DNA from: DATLXU01 sp035575515
GTDB taxonomy: Bacteria > Acidobacteriota > Blastocatellia > UBA7656
Direction of reading: 5' to 3'
NCBI GenBank assembly: GCA_035575515.1
Contig: DATLXU010000010.1
Coordinates: 1 to 36,887, forward strand
Length of the DNA stretch: 36,887 nucleotides
A model generated the notes under the pieces. The model had not been told where the DNA came from and ran no database searches. It saw only the letters and a program-made list of their open reading frames with translations. The stretch's first letter is position 1. Each line of letters starts with the position of its first letter. Below, one piece after another: positions 24,572 to 33,240 of this stretch. The position numbers and the translations under genes are program-made.

Positions 24572-25765
24572 TCATACCTCAAGCTCATACTCAAACTCAT
24601 ACTCGGCTTTGCGACGCGCATGCCCATTCGACGTCGCCCGCGCATTTGCAGCGCCCGCTCGGCCATTGACCGCGCCGGTTCGCTGGCGGGGCCAAGGCAT
24701 AACGCGCCCGTAGTTGCTCCGTTCGGCAACCCCCATTGATTGCGCGCTCGTGATCCACTCTTCAGCGTACTCGGCTATCTCAAGCAGCAGGGTCTCGAAC
24801 TGCGCGCGTTGCTGTTGAAGGATGTGCGGCTGCGCTATCCACCTGAGGATTTCGCGCCCGGCCACAGCCATCCTCTGACGAGGCGAGGTGACGAGCTGCT
24901 CGTTGAAGTGCTGCACCAGTATATCTTCAATCACGTCCCACGCCGTGTCTGCGCCGAAAAGTTTCTTAATGTCGTCCGAGTTCAGGATGCGGAATGCTTC
25001 ATCGAGCAATTGCATGACCTCGACGCGCAGTACGTTGAGGTGGCCGTATGACATGAACTTCAGGTTGTTGCGCAAATCAAGCCCGGCGCGTCGCACGATG
25101 GCGATTGAGCCGAAGCTCGGATCATAAGCGCGCTCGCGTATGACATCCGATATGCGCTTGTCGCGCCAGAAGAGCGTGACCTGATCAATGAAGTGCGTGA
25201 ACCGGAAATGAAAATCTGTGTTGGCCCGCGATCCGGGAGGAACTGCCGCGCTGCCGTAGCCGAACGCGCGACGGTAGGCCGACAATCGCTCGCGCCTGGT
25301 GTAGCGCAGCACTTCGCGCCGGTCGAATTGATAGAGCGCGTATGCGCCCGGCCCGCTCGACAACCGCACTGCGCCCGCGCGAAACAGCTCTTGAAGTTTT
25401 TGTATCGCGCGAAAGACCCCGATCTTCTCATGCTGATAGATGTAGTAAAGGTCGCCGACGGCGATTATGCGTTCGGAGGTGACCGTCTCGTCGTAAGGCT
25501 CGACTCCGGGCGGCACGCGCGTCTTGCCGAAATCGTCTGCGGCTTCCGGTCCCACGCCTATCAGTTGAGCAAGTCCTTTATCCGGCGGAGGCATCGCCTT
25601 CGCATCGGCATCTACTACTGCCGCGAGCATGTCATCAATCTGCTTGGTGAGCGCATCGGCGAGCTGCGGGTTCTGTATGAGGTCGGCTGCCAGCCGACTC
25701 GTAACCGTCTCGCGCAACGCCGCAATGCGGTCATAGAGGTTCTGGTTTTCTCGTTCGGTCGCCAT
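24572..25765 (-). CDS. EFE-operon protein B: unknown protein with EFE tail
   Basis: About 397 residues, not recognised. The N-terminal 110 residues are helical, the middle (about 130-215) has an alpha-beta region with YRRAFGYGSAAVPPGSRANTDFHFRF, and the C-terminal third is helical with FGADTAWDVIEDILVQHFNEQL. A low-complexity linker (NGRAGAANARATSNGHARR) leads to the C-terminal tail AEYEFEYELEV, which matches the tail of protein A and the repeats of F and G. The ATG at 25765 is preferred to one five codons upstream because GAGGAGG lies just before it. No signal peptide or membrane segment is seen. Confidence 0.6.
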   Translation of the reverse strand: MATERENQNLYDRIAALRETVTSRLAADLIQNPQLADALTKQIDDMLAAVVDADAKAMPPPDKGLAQLIGVGPEAADDFGKTRVPPGVEPYDETVTSERIIAVGDLYYIYQHEKIGVFRAIQKLQELFRAGAVRLSSGPGAYALYQFDRREVLRYTRRERLSAYRRAFGYGSAAVPPGSRANTDFHFRFTHFIDQVTLFWRDKRISDVIRERAYDPSFGSIAIVRRAGLDLRNNLKFMSYGHLNVLRVEVMQLLDEAFRILNSDDIKKLFGADTAWDVIEDILVQHFNEQLVTSPRQRMAVAGREILRWIAQPHILQQQRAQFETLLLEIAEYAEEWITSAQSMGVAERSNYGRVMPWPRQRTGAVNGRAGAANARATSNGHARRKAEYEFEYELEV

Positions 25766-25815
25766 GTTGCGCCTCCTCACTTACAAGTCTTCGCGTGAGT
25801 ATGCCCTTCGAGCTA

Positions 25816-28806
25816 TTACTGCGACGGAATAGCGTGTTGAATCGGATTAGCAAGCGTCACAAGCTCACCCAAATGCGTCGCCAGCTCTTCAAGCGAGCGC
25901 CGCACGCGAGGCGATCTGTATCCGCCGGGAAGAGCCAGCACGTTCGTCGGATTCACCGCACCCGCCACCATGTCTCTAAGCAGTATGGCCATCGGCAGGA
26001 AGCTCTGATTGACGGCAAACTTCCCGCCTTCCTGAATCAGTTGCGGGCCTTCCTCTGCGGCGAAACTGCTCACCCACGATAGCAACTCTTCAACGAATAT
26101 GCGCGGGATGTTCGAGCCTGCCGGGAAGACGATTTCAAGCGTCTGTCTTTCGGCTGGGCCGATGAATACCGAATCCATCGCGAAGCGCACTTCCTCAACA
26201 GACTCCGCCACAACCGAAAGATTGCGCGACAGCAGCACAAGTTGCGTTCCGAAGAACGGCTGCGTCCCCGCAGGCGTCGGCCTCTGGAAGAATCGCCGGT
26301 TCACGATCCAGCTCTGGCGAAGCGATGTCAGATAGTCGGCCAGTATGCGGAAGTTCGTGAGGTTCTGTTCCTCTTCGACTGTGTTGACGAGGTTGCCTTG
26401 CTCGGGTGGAACAACTCCGGGAGCAGTGGGCACGGAACGCAAGCCGAACTCTCTGCGCAGAGTCCCAAGCTGCCCGCCCACGTCATCAGGATCAGGCGGC
26501 GGCTGCACTTCTGGACCTAGCAACAGGAAGAAGAACTGCTCGACTCTTGCCGTGCGCGGCCCGCCCGATTGACCAAGCTCGTTGACGAGCTGCTCCATCT
26601 GACTTCGCACAATCGCTTTCAGCGCGACCATGTCTTCCGGGTCTGCGTCGAGCCTGAGCGCGATCAATCCGTCAAGCAGCGGCAGCGATTTATCAATAGC
26701 GTCTTTTGCGCGCGAGTAGATGCTTGCCTGCGCTCCGGTTATGCCCCCCGCAAGGTCAGTCTGCACGGCATAGGTGCGCGGCGTCCATTTGAACTCGGTA
26801 TGCCCCTGCACTTGCTTCATCTCGAATGATTGATTGAGCGCGCCGATGAACCCTTTCGTGTCGCCGATCCGTGGCCTCCAGCCAAGAACATCTTTGATGG
26901 CGTTTTCGGCAATCTGGCCGAGCGGCGATTGGCCAGGCATTGCGAGAGGATTGGAGCGAGAGATGGCCTGCGAGTTTATCTCTTCGGTCAGGACGGGATA
27001 AGCGCCAAGACCGATGACAGACTCAAGCGTATCTGCAACCGTCGCATTCGGAATGTTGCGAACGATTCCGCCAAACCCGCCGCCGCCACCCGCTCCCACC
27101 GGCCCGGTCAGATTCACGTTGACAGGCTGATTGACCGCAGCAAGGAATCGCTGCGCAGGCTGCCCGCCTCTGTTGAGTCGAAGCGACAGAAAATATCTCC
27201 CCGCGCGCTGAGCTATGTATTCGTAGTATGCGCTCTCATTTGCCGTCACGCTGTCGACGCGGTTTCCTGCTTCGTCTTCGATGTCAATGACCGCGTAAGG
27301 TATGGGCGTTCCATCCGTCGTTGCGACTGTGCCGAAAATCCTGTGCACGTCCTCTATCAACCGGAACTCAGGTATTCGAGTCGGCCCCGTCCCGCCTACG
27401 ACAATTCGATACTCGTGCGCGCTGCGCGGGCTGAGCGTCCACTTCGATCCGTCAGGCAATGTGACTTTCTCCTGCTCAAGGCTTGCGATGTAAACGCCCG
27501 AACGGAGATTATTGAAAACGGCCTCGCCGTTTGCAGCCGACACAGCGGCAATCGGCTGACCGTCGCCGTCTTCGCGCGTGAGCAGAATCGTGACTCCCGC
27601 AACTCCTTCGCCGCAGGTTTCGTTGACTATTGTAGCGATGGCCGAGCCTCTGCGCGGTCTGAAGCAAAACTCATCCGTGAGCCTGAGAGTCTGTCCTGCG
27701 CAGAGGTGAACGTGAGCCACTCCGCCGGTCGCGCAATCAATCTCAATGGCTTCGCCGTCGTAGTATGCGGGGCCTTCTGGAACTATCGTGTAGTCGCCCT
27801 CGTCGAGATCGGAAAAGATTCCGAAAGCCTGCCCGCGCGTCGTGAGCCTGGCAATGGGATCGCCCGTCGCGCTGTTGCCGCGATAGAGCGCGAATGTCAC
27901 GTTCGGAAGACGAATATCTTCTTCATCCTCGCATTCGCCTTCGCGCCGCAAGCAAGCCGCGACTTGAATCTCCGCGAGGTTCGCGCAATAGGCCAGCGCG
28001 ACAGAGCAGGTCTGTCCGGGCAGTAGATTTGTTAGAATTCTTCCCTGCACTGCGGAGCGATAGGTTCTGCCTCCGACGGTGATTGTCGGTCGCGGCAGGA
28101 TGCTTATCGTGCCCGGACAATCAATCTGTTGCTCGAAGCAGCCATGCTCATCGGCTATGGCGCAGGCGATGCGCTCGCCGCCTCGATAGAAGTCTACAGA
28201 CGCGCCGCCTATGCGGCTCTTGCCCGTCGGGTCGCCGCAGCAGTCGGGATCATAATAAACGAAACCAGTGATGCGGGCAGGCTCCGGAGCGAAATAGAAA
28301 TCTTCGGTCGTTTCCGTACCTTCATAGATTTCGACCTCGCGGCCCAGACCGTACCGAGTTGCGGTTGCGCTTTGAGTCGTATCGCCTTCGCTTCCTGCTG
28401 CTGTGCCGCGAGCAAAACCGCCGTCTCGATAAAAAGGCTGATAGCCTTGCGGCGGGCGCACGCTGATTCTGTATCGGCCCGGGCGAAGCCCTGTGAAGAC
28501 CGCTTCGCCATCGCCTCCGGTTTTTTTGCTCTGGTATTGCTGGCTTTGGGGAGCGTCATAGCTGGACACTTCCGCGACGCTGACATCGTGACCCGCAATT
28601 GGCGCGGGGTCGTGCGCATGGCCTCCATCGCTGCACGGAAAAGCAAAGACTTGCACTCGAAGATCGCCGCCGCAATATGCCGCCTCTGCATGAATCATCA
28701 CAGGTGATTTCGTCTGACCAGTTTCAATGTCGCCGCAGCTTTCCGCATCGTACTTTTCGATTTGCGTCTGCTCTCGATCCCGTTGCTTCTTTTCTCTGGG
28801 AGACAT
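25816..28806 (-). CDS. EFE-operon protein C: large multi-beta-domain protein
   Basis: The 996-residue protein has no signal peptide. The N-terminal half contains about five Cna-B/carboxypeptidase-regulatory-like or SdrD-B-like beta domains; repeated turn motifs include GEAVFTGLRPGRYRISVRPP, GDYTIVPEGPAYY, GEAVFNNLRSGVYIAS and HRIFGTVATTDGTPIPYAVIDIED. It is rich in Cys (YCGGD, DCCGD, CGEGV), which is unusual for a cytoplasmic protein. A Gly-rich linker (GAGGGGGFGG) then leads to a helical C-terminal half of unknown type. This organisation suits a structural or scaffold protein. ATG at 28806 is chosen over an earlier start because a perfect AAGGAGG precedes it by 7 nt. Confidence 0.7.
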   Translation of the reverse strand: MSPREKKQRDREQTQIEKYDAESCGDIETGQTKSPVMIHAEAAYCGGDLRVQVFAFPCSDGGHAHDPAPIAGHDVSVAEVSSYDAPQSQQYQSKKTGGDGEAVFTGLRPGRYRISVRPPQGYQPFYRDGGFARGTAAGSEGDTTQSATATRYGLGREVEIYEGTETTEDFYFAPEPARITGFVYYDPDCCGDPTGKSRIGGASVDFYRGGERIACAIADEHGCFEQQIDCPGTISILPRPTITVGGRTYRSAVQGRILTNLLPGQTCSVALAYCANLAEIQVAACLRREGECEDEEDIRLPNVTFALYRGNSATGDPIARLTTRGQAFGIFSDLDEGDYTIVPEGPAYYDGEAIEIDCATGGVAHVHLCAGQTLRLTDEFCFRPRRGSAIATIVNETCGEGVAGVTILLTREDGDGQPIAAVSAANGEAVFNNLRSGVYIASLEQEKVTLPDGSKWTLSPRSAHEYRIVVGGTGPTRIPEFRLIEDVHRIFGTVATTDGTPIPYAVIDIEDEAGNRVDSVTANESAYYEYIAQRAGRYFLSLRLNRGGQPAQRFLAAVNQPVNVNLTGPVGAGGGGGFGGIVRNIPNATVADTLESVIGLGAYPVLTEEINSQAISRSNPLAMPGQSPLGQIAENAIKDVLGWRPRIGDTKGFIGALNQSFEMKQVQGHTEFKWTPRTYAVQTDLAGGITGAQASIYSRAKDAIDKSLPLLDGLIALRLDADPEDMVALKAIVRSQMEQLVNELGQSGGPRTARVEQFFFLLLGPEVQPPPDPDDVGGQLGTLRREFGLRSVPTAPGVVPPEQGNLVNTVEEEQNLTNFRILADYLTSLRQSWIVNRRFFQRPTPAGTQPFFGTQLVLLSRNLSVVAESVEEVRFAMDSVFIGPAERQTLEIVFPAGSNIPRIFVEELLSWVSSFAAEEGPQLIQEGGKFAVNQSFLPMAILLRDMVAGAVNPTNVLALPGGYRSPRVRRSLEELATHLGELVTLANPIQHAIPSQ

Positions 28807-28902
28807 AACGACCTCCTTAAAAATGCTTTCGTTTTGACCTGAGCGGCTGATCGCTACGACAGCCGCTTCGCGCGCCAGCCTCACTCCAATCTGCGCCGCT
28901 AT

Positions 28903-29460
28903 TCAGGTAACTCCCTCACGCACAGCTTCGTCAGCCGATGGAACCCTGATCTGTTGGCCGATGTTTGTTGCTTGCACCGAGACTGAGTTCATCCCTATTC
29001 GCTCTGCCAATTCCTGCCAGCACAAAAACAGCGCCTCGCTTGTTTCATAAAAAGGTTGGCGGCACAATTCCATCGCTTCCTTCACGCTGTTGGCCCAGAC
29101 GAGCCATTCGCCTTTGCGCTCCTCGCCCAGACTCGTCAGCTCTGCGATTCTTTCGTAAACGACCAGATCAGACGAGAACCTTTGAGCGGCAAGGTTGAAT
29201 TTCTCCTGACAGGTGACGAGTGCGCGGCGCGCGCGGTCGAGATCAATCGGATATGAGAGCGCGTGTCGAGCTTCGGCGCAGGCTTCTGATGCTTCTTCAA
29301 TCCATCCGAGCAAATCGTCCGCCGCGTCGCCGAGCAGATCAACGAGCACGACATCGCCCTCAGCGGGCTTGTCCAAAACCGATGTGCGAAACTCAATCAG
29401 CCCATCGCGCAGCCCGTTGAACCGCGCGGACAATTCCTTGAATGATCCTTCCAGTGCCAT
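28903..29460 (-). CDS. EFE-operon protein D: helical protein of unknown function
   Basis: The 185-residue protein is predicted to be almost entirely helical, acidic, with long amphipathic segments (EFRTSVLDKPAEGDVVLVDLLG and AELTSLGEERKGEWLVWANSVKEAME). No known domain is recognised. It has no signal peptide and no EFE tail. AAGGAG lies before the ATG. Its stop is close to the start of C, and its ATG is adjacent to the end of E, so it is cotranscribed. Confidence 0.65.
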   Translation of the reverse strand: MALEGSFKELSARFNGLRDGLIEFRTSVLDKPAEGDVVLVDLLGDAADDLLGWIEEASEACAEARHALSYPIDLDRARRALVTCQEKFNLAAQRFSSDLVVYERIAELTSLGEERKGEWLVWANSVKEAMELCRQPFYETSEALFLCWQELAERIGMNSVSVQATNIGQQIRVPSADEAVREGVT

Positions 29461-29463
29461 CGT

Positions 29464-30813
29464 TTATCTCCTTGAGAGTTCCTTGTAGAAATTCTCCGAG
29501 ATGACTCCGGGTCGCGCTAAGCGATGATCGAATGCGAAGCGCGCTGCGCCGATGAGGAACCGCTCTGGTATAATGCCGGGGTCGTTTCCCGCAGCAAGTC
29601 GTCGCGCGGCCTCTTCAACCATCTGCTGCCGTCTCGAATCGAACATCGTCACCTGCGCGAGGCTCTTGTTGCCAAGCTCTGCGTAGGGCTGAAAGCAAAT
29701 CGTGTCGACGACCGTCGCTATCACGTCGTGAAAATCTTTGAGCAGCGCGGGCGGAATGGTTCCCGCGTCGGGTTTCGGATAAAGGCGCGTCCACGCGCGG
29801 TAATACTGTTTCGCCTCGTCGGGAAAGCCCATTCGCCGCAGCAGCTCAATGCTGATGAACGTGCGCAGGTACGGAGTCGGATGAGGAGCGCGCGGCGCGT
29901 AATTCATCACGCTCGCGGGCGCGCGGCCTACTGTATCCATCAGCGAAGCAACGATGGCCGGGCCGCCCAGAAGCAGCCCGCTCATGTCCGCGAACGTCTC
30001 GCGGTTCCAGCGCGTCCAAACCGAAGCGACGAATCGCCCGCGCCCCTGAGCGAGCAAGCGCCGCGCGATATTGCGAGGAATGGCTTTGGCAAGTCCAAGC
30101 TCGTTTTGAAGATTGTGACTCACCTCGTGCAAAATTGCGCCAAGTGTCCAAGGGTTCACAAGGCGATGGTAGGGAAGCTGAATCAGCGGGAACGGATTTA
30201 GCTGGCGACCCAATCGTCTGAGCGGAATGCCTCTGCGAAAGGTCGCCGGCGAAAAGCCCGTCCGCATGTAAGAGAAAGGAGGGGGCGCGGGAATGGATTT
30301 AGCAATTCCGACCCCCATAAAGACCGCTTGATAGCAATCAAGCCCTATGCGGTCGCAACTGAGCAGCCAGTCGTTGTATGGAGCGGACTGGCGCTGGCCG
30401 AACAATTCAAAATAGAAATCCCAGATCTGTTCGATGGCTCGCACCCAGTTGTGCGCATTCTCTTTGAGCTTCAAGACATGTTGGAGATTTTGAGTTGAAG
30501 GCTCGCGCGAGGCAGTTTTCACGGCGCAGGCTGTTCGCTTTGTCAGCTTGAGCAACTCGTTGCGCAGCGTCGAAATCAACTCGTTGACCGCAAGCAGATG
30601 GCCTTCGGTTGGCGAGGCCGCTCCCGTGCCGAACTCGCCTCGCTTGAACGGGCGCAAGGCGGCGGCGTGGCGAGTCCCGTTGATGGCCTGCCCGCGCAGC
30701 CAGGGGTCAAGCGCAGGTGAAACGACTGTAACTTTCATCGCAGCAGTTTTGTGCCTGCGGGCCGGAGATGGGGGCGGAGCAGTCTCTTGCTGGATTTGAC
30801 GCACTGCGTACAT
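29464..30813 (-). CDS. EFE-operon protein E: HEVSH zinc metallopeptidase-like protein
   Basis: The 449-residue protein contains an HExxH zinc site, HEVSH at 229-233 inside LGAILHEVSHNLQ, and 39 residues later ETFADMSG (272-279), where Glu272 is the likely third ligand as in gluzincins. The region before it (residues 70-165) is helical. There is no signal peptide. The N-terminus has basic and proline-rich residues. It might process the EFE proteins or self-assemble with them; both are guesses. Conserved catalytic residues suggest an active enzyme. The ATG follows GGAG. Confidence 0.7.
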   Translation of the reverse strand: MYAVRQIQQETAPPPSPARRHKTAAMKVTVVSPALDPWLRGQAINGTRHAAALRPFKRGEFGTGAASPTEGHLLAVNELISTLRNELLKLTKRTACAVKTASREPSTQNLQHVLKLKENAHNWVRAIEQIWDFYFELFGQRQSAPYNDWLLSCDRIGLDCYQAVFMGVGIAKSIPAPPPFSYMRTGFSPATFRRGIPLRRLGRQLNPFPLIQLPYHRLVNPWTLGAILHEVSHNLQNELGLAKAIPRNIARRLLAQGRGRFVASVWTRWNRETFADMSGLLLGGPAIVASLMDTVGRAPASVMNYAPRAPHPTPYLRTFISIELLRRMGFPDEAKQYYRAWTRLYPKPDAGTIPPALLKDFHDVIATVVDTICFQPYAELGNKSLAQVTMFDSRRQQMVEEAARRLAAGNDPGIIPERFLIGAARFAFDHRLARPGVISENFYKELSRR

Positions 30814-30862
30814 CGCGCTTTCACTCCATCATCTCAGAATTGATTTTGACGAATCACAACTT

Positions 30863-31690
30863 TCAGCGACCGAGCGCCGAGACTCCGGAACGGCACAGGT
30901 TGTGGAACCGCCTGTCGAGGGCACGCGAGCGTTGATAAGCCTGAACGCTCTGCTGCGGGTTGCCTACCACGCGTGCAGTCTGCCGGGCTAAGGTCCGCAC
31001 AGCCGTTTGTGGCGACACGGGCTGTCCCTGAGCGACCTGCCGAGCGATGTTTGCAGCCGTGCCGCGCACGATGGTCGGAAGCGTGCGCAAGAGCGGGCGC
31101 GTCGTAGGGCTGCTGCCGAGCGTCTTGGCGACTCCCGAAATGCCGCGAATCAATTGCGGCGCGGCGCGCATGATCGTAGGCGCGACGCGCGGGATCAACT
31201 GAGCCGCAAGCGGGATGAGCGCTCCGATGAATGCTTCGGTCTCGGCTTCGCTTTCGGCTGCCGCCGCAGCGTGGCCGAAGTGCTCCATCATCGCGTCAGA
31301 ATAGATGCGCTTCTGCGGATTGACTTCCCACTCGCCCTCAAGCTCAAACTCGCTTTCGAATTCGCGCTGAGGCAGCCAGCCGCTCAAGTGACGGCCAAGC
31401 GTTGATCCTAAATCGCGTCCGAGCGCACCGCCGCTCGCGCCGCCCAAGTGCTTGCCGATTGCGCCGCCGACGCTGCCCAATCCTCCGAGAGCTTTTTGCG
31501 CAGCCGCAAGCCCTATTCGCCTCAGCGTCGGGGATTGAATCGCCTTCCGAGCCAGGCCCGCGAGAGCGCCGAAGAATTGCTCGCTTTCAAATTCGCCTTC
31601 AAGCTCGCCCTCCCATTCGCTTTCGAACTCGCTTTCGAATTCAAACTCCGGCAGGGCCGCCATCTCAAATTCATAAGCAGGCGTAGCCAT
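30863..31690 (-). CDS. EFE-repeat protein F, paralogue of G
   Basis: The 275-residue protein starts with acidic/aromatic repeats (YEFEMAALPEFEFESEFESE and following), then QFFGALAGLARKA and a Gly-rich region with spaced Gly/Leu (LGSVGGAIGKHLGGASGG), a second repeat block (REFESEFELEGEWE, about 109-122), and a basic helical C-terminal half with IPRVAPTIMRAAPQLIRG and TAANIARQVAQGQPV. The C-terminal half is homologous to the same part of G. The composition implies an elongated, highly charged acidic-basic protein; no known family is recognised. AAGGAGG precedes the start by 8 nt. Confidence 0.7.
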   Translation of the reverse strand: MATPAYEFEMAALPEFEFESEFESEWEGELEGEFESEQFFGALAGLARKAIQSPTLRRIGLAAAQKALGGLGSVGGAIGKHLGGASGGALGRDLGSTLGRHLSGWLPQREFESEFELEGEWEVNPQKRIYSDAMMEHFGHAAAAAESEAETEAFIGALIPLAAQLIPRVAPTIMRAAPQLIRGISGVAKTLGSSPTTRPLLRTLPTIVRGTAANIARQVAQGQPVSPQTAVRTLARQTARVVGNPQQSVQAYQRSRALDRRFHNLCRSGVSALGR

Positions 31691-31735
31691 GATGATTCCT
31701 CCTTAGCCACCAGCCATCGAACCGCGCTGATGTGA

Positions 31736-32605
31736 TTACCTTGCAACAGCCGCTTTCGGGCGGACGCGCTTGATTGCGCTCGTTGCGCGCGTGTTCCGCT
31801 GGATTGCGTGAGCGCAGGTCTTCGGGCTGCTCAAAACGCGCCGGGTCTGCGCCGCCATCACCTTTGCAGCCGTGCCGCGAGTGATGGGCTGTCCGGCAGC
31901 AGCTCTTCGCGTGAGCGTTTGAGCCGTTCGGCGAACAATTGTTGGCACTGTTCGAACCGCAGGACGCGTCACGCGACGGCCTCGCAGAATGCGAGTCAGG
32001 ATAGCAGTGCCGCGAACCATGTGCGGAAGCACGCGCTGAAGCGCGGCGCGATCAGCCGCAGAGATCGAAGCCAGCGTCGCGGCTCCAGCCATCGCCTCGG
32101 CCTCGTGCTCGCTCTGCGCCTGCGAGGCAACGGCCGCCATCATCTCGGCAAGCGCCTGCTGCTCGGTCATCGGCGCGGCTTCAAACTCCAGCTCGCTTTC
32201 AAACTCGCTCTCGAACTCGCCTTCAAATTCGCCCTCAAACTCGTATTCGTACTCTGCCTCGCCGAGAGCGGACGCAGCCGCGCGACCGAGCATGCCTCCG
32301 AGTGGCCCGCCAACTGCTGTCCCGACCAGTGGCGCGGCAACTTTTGCTACGCTCTTAAGCAGTGGCGCGGCCTTGCGCACAAATTTGCCGATGCCTCTCG
32401 CAATGCGGCCAAAGAACTGCTCGCCCTCGAACTCGCCCTCAAGCTCGAATTCAAATTCGCCTTCAAGCTCGCCCTCAAACTCGTGAGCGCCCAATTCGTG
32501 CATGCCAAGCTCGCCTTCAAACTCGCCTTCCCATTCGCCTTCCAACTCGCTTTCAAGCTCGCTCTCAAGCTCCCATTCAAACTCGCCGTTTATTCTGGGA
32601 TTCAT
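31736..32605 (-). CDS. EFE-repeat protein G, first gene of the EFE operon
   Basis: The 289-residue protein opens with long repeats of E-F/L/W-E units (NGEFEWELESELESELEG and onward to about residue 76). Then come QFFGRIARGIGKFVRKAAPLL and PLVGTAVGGPLGGMLGRAAASAL (amphipathic helix and glycine-zipper-like), a second EFE block (about 120-150), and a basic C-terminal half with VRTVPTIVRRTAQTLTRRAAAGQPITR that aligns to F. An EFE repeat can form beta strands with one acidic and one hydrophobic face. Membrane association or self-assembly is inferred from this pattern. AAAGGAGGT precedes the ATG, an excellent ribosome-binding site. Confidence 0.7.
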   Translation of the reverse strand: MNPRINGEFEWELESELESELEGEWEGEFEGELGMHELGAHEFEGELEGEFEFELEGEFEGEQFFGRIARGIGKFVRKAAPLLKSVAKVAAPLVGTAVGGPLGGMLGRAAASALGEAEYEYEFEGEFEGEFESEFESELEFEAAPMTEQQALAEMMAAVASQAQSEHEAEAMAGAATLASISAADRAALQRVLPHMVRGTAILTRILRGRRVTRPAVRTVPTIVRRTAQTLTRRAAAGQPITRGTAAKVMAAQTRRVLSSPKTCAHAIQRNTRATSAIKRVRPKAAVAR

Positions 32606-33240
32606 GACGGAACCTCCTTTCGTGGGTGAAACGCGGCTACTATACGCCCGACTGAAAATGCTGAATAGTCCCTTTTTTCTGGGAGACAGAATTTGGTTCC
32701 CTCAATCGGGTGTCACTCGATTGTGTGACAGGTAATACGCAAAAAAGTGTGTTACAATCGCTTCCCGTTGGTGGTATGATGGCGCGCGATGGGCAGGCTC
32801 TTTCGAGCTGATGAGGCGGATCAATTGCCTGTCGCTACTGGAAACTCTCCAATTTGGAGCGAGCCTTTTGTAGATCAAACGTCTCTTGCCTAACCGTTGA
32901 TAATGGTGGAAGTGCCGCGACGCAGCATACTGCGCAAATAATGCCACCCGTTGAAACAACCCCAAGCCGCTCTGCCGCGAAAGCAGAGCGAATTGGCTAA
33001 TCTGACATATAAAGACGCAGCTTGTTTCTACAATGCATCTGTTTCTTGCATTACTTCGGGCGCATTACACGTCATGACTTATTGGGCGCGGTTCTGGATT
33101 CGATTGCCTGCCGTAAGCCATGCTCTGAACGCAGCTTCATGAGCACTTTTTAGGGAAAAATATTACAGCTTCAAATCATGTGGGATGCCTTTCAATTTAT
33201 ATGTTCCACCGGCAACTCCGGCGACAGGGGGACCAAAAAT
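32606..33240. promoter_or_regulatory. Divergent regulatory region between the EFE operon and LuxR-type gene
   Basis: There is no gene in these 635 bases. A weak minus-strand promoter for the EFE operon is TATAGT (plus 32639-32644) with TATTCA 17 bp upstream. At 32703-32723 there is a near-perfect 21-bp palindrome (CAATCG...CGATTG, two paired mismatches), and CAATCG half-sites recur at 32718-32723 (inverted) and 32755-32760, with two direct copies of TGTGTGACA/TGTGTTACA at 32722 and 32748. This looks like an operator array. No promoter for the LuxR-type gene was identified. Confidence 0.5.

Noticed and set aside
31736..32605. EFE repeats as a simple DNA microsatellite or assembly artefact
   Set aside because: The codons vary (GAA/GAG, TTT/TTC, CTC/TTG) while the amino-acid pattern stays, and the paralogue F and tails of A and B share the motif, indicating selection on the protein.
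31402..32735. Plus-strand ORFs over the EFE genes with Ser/Arg or Lys-rich repeats
   Set aside because: They are mirror readings of the EFE repeats; the minus-strand frames have strong ribosome-binding sites and coherent paralogous proteins.
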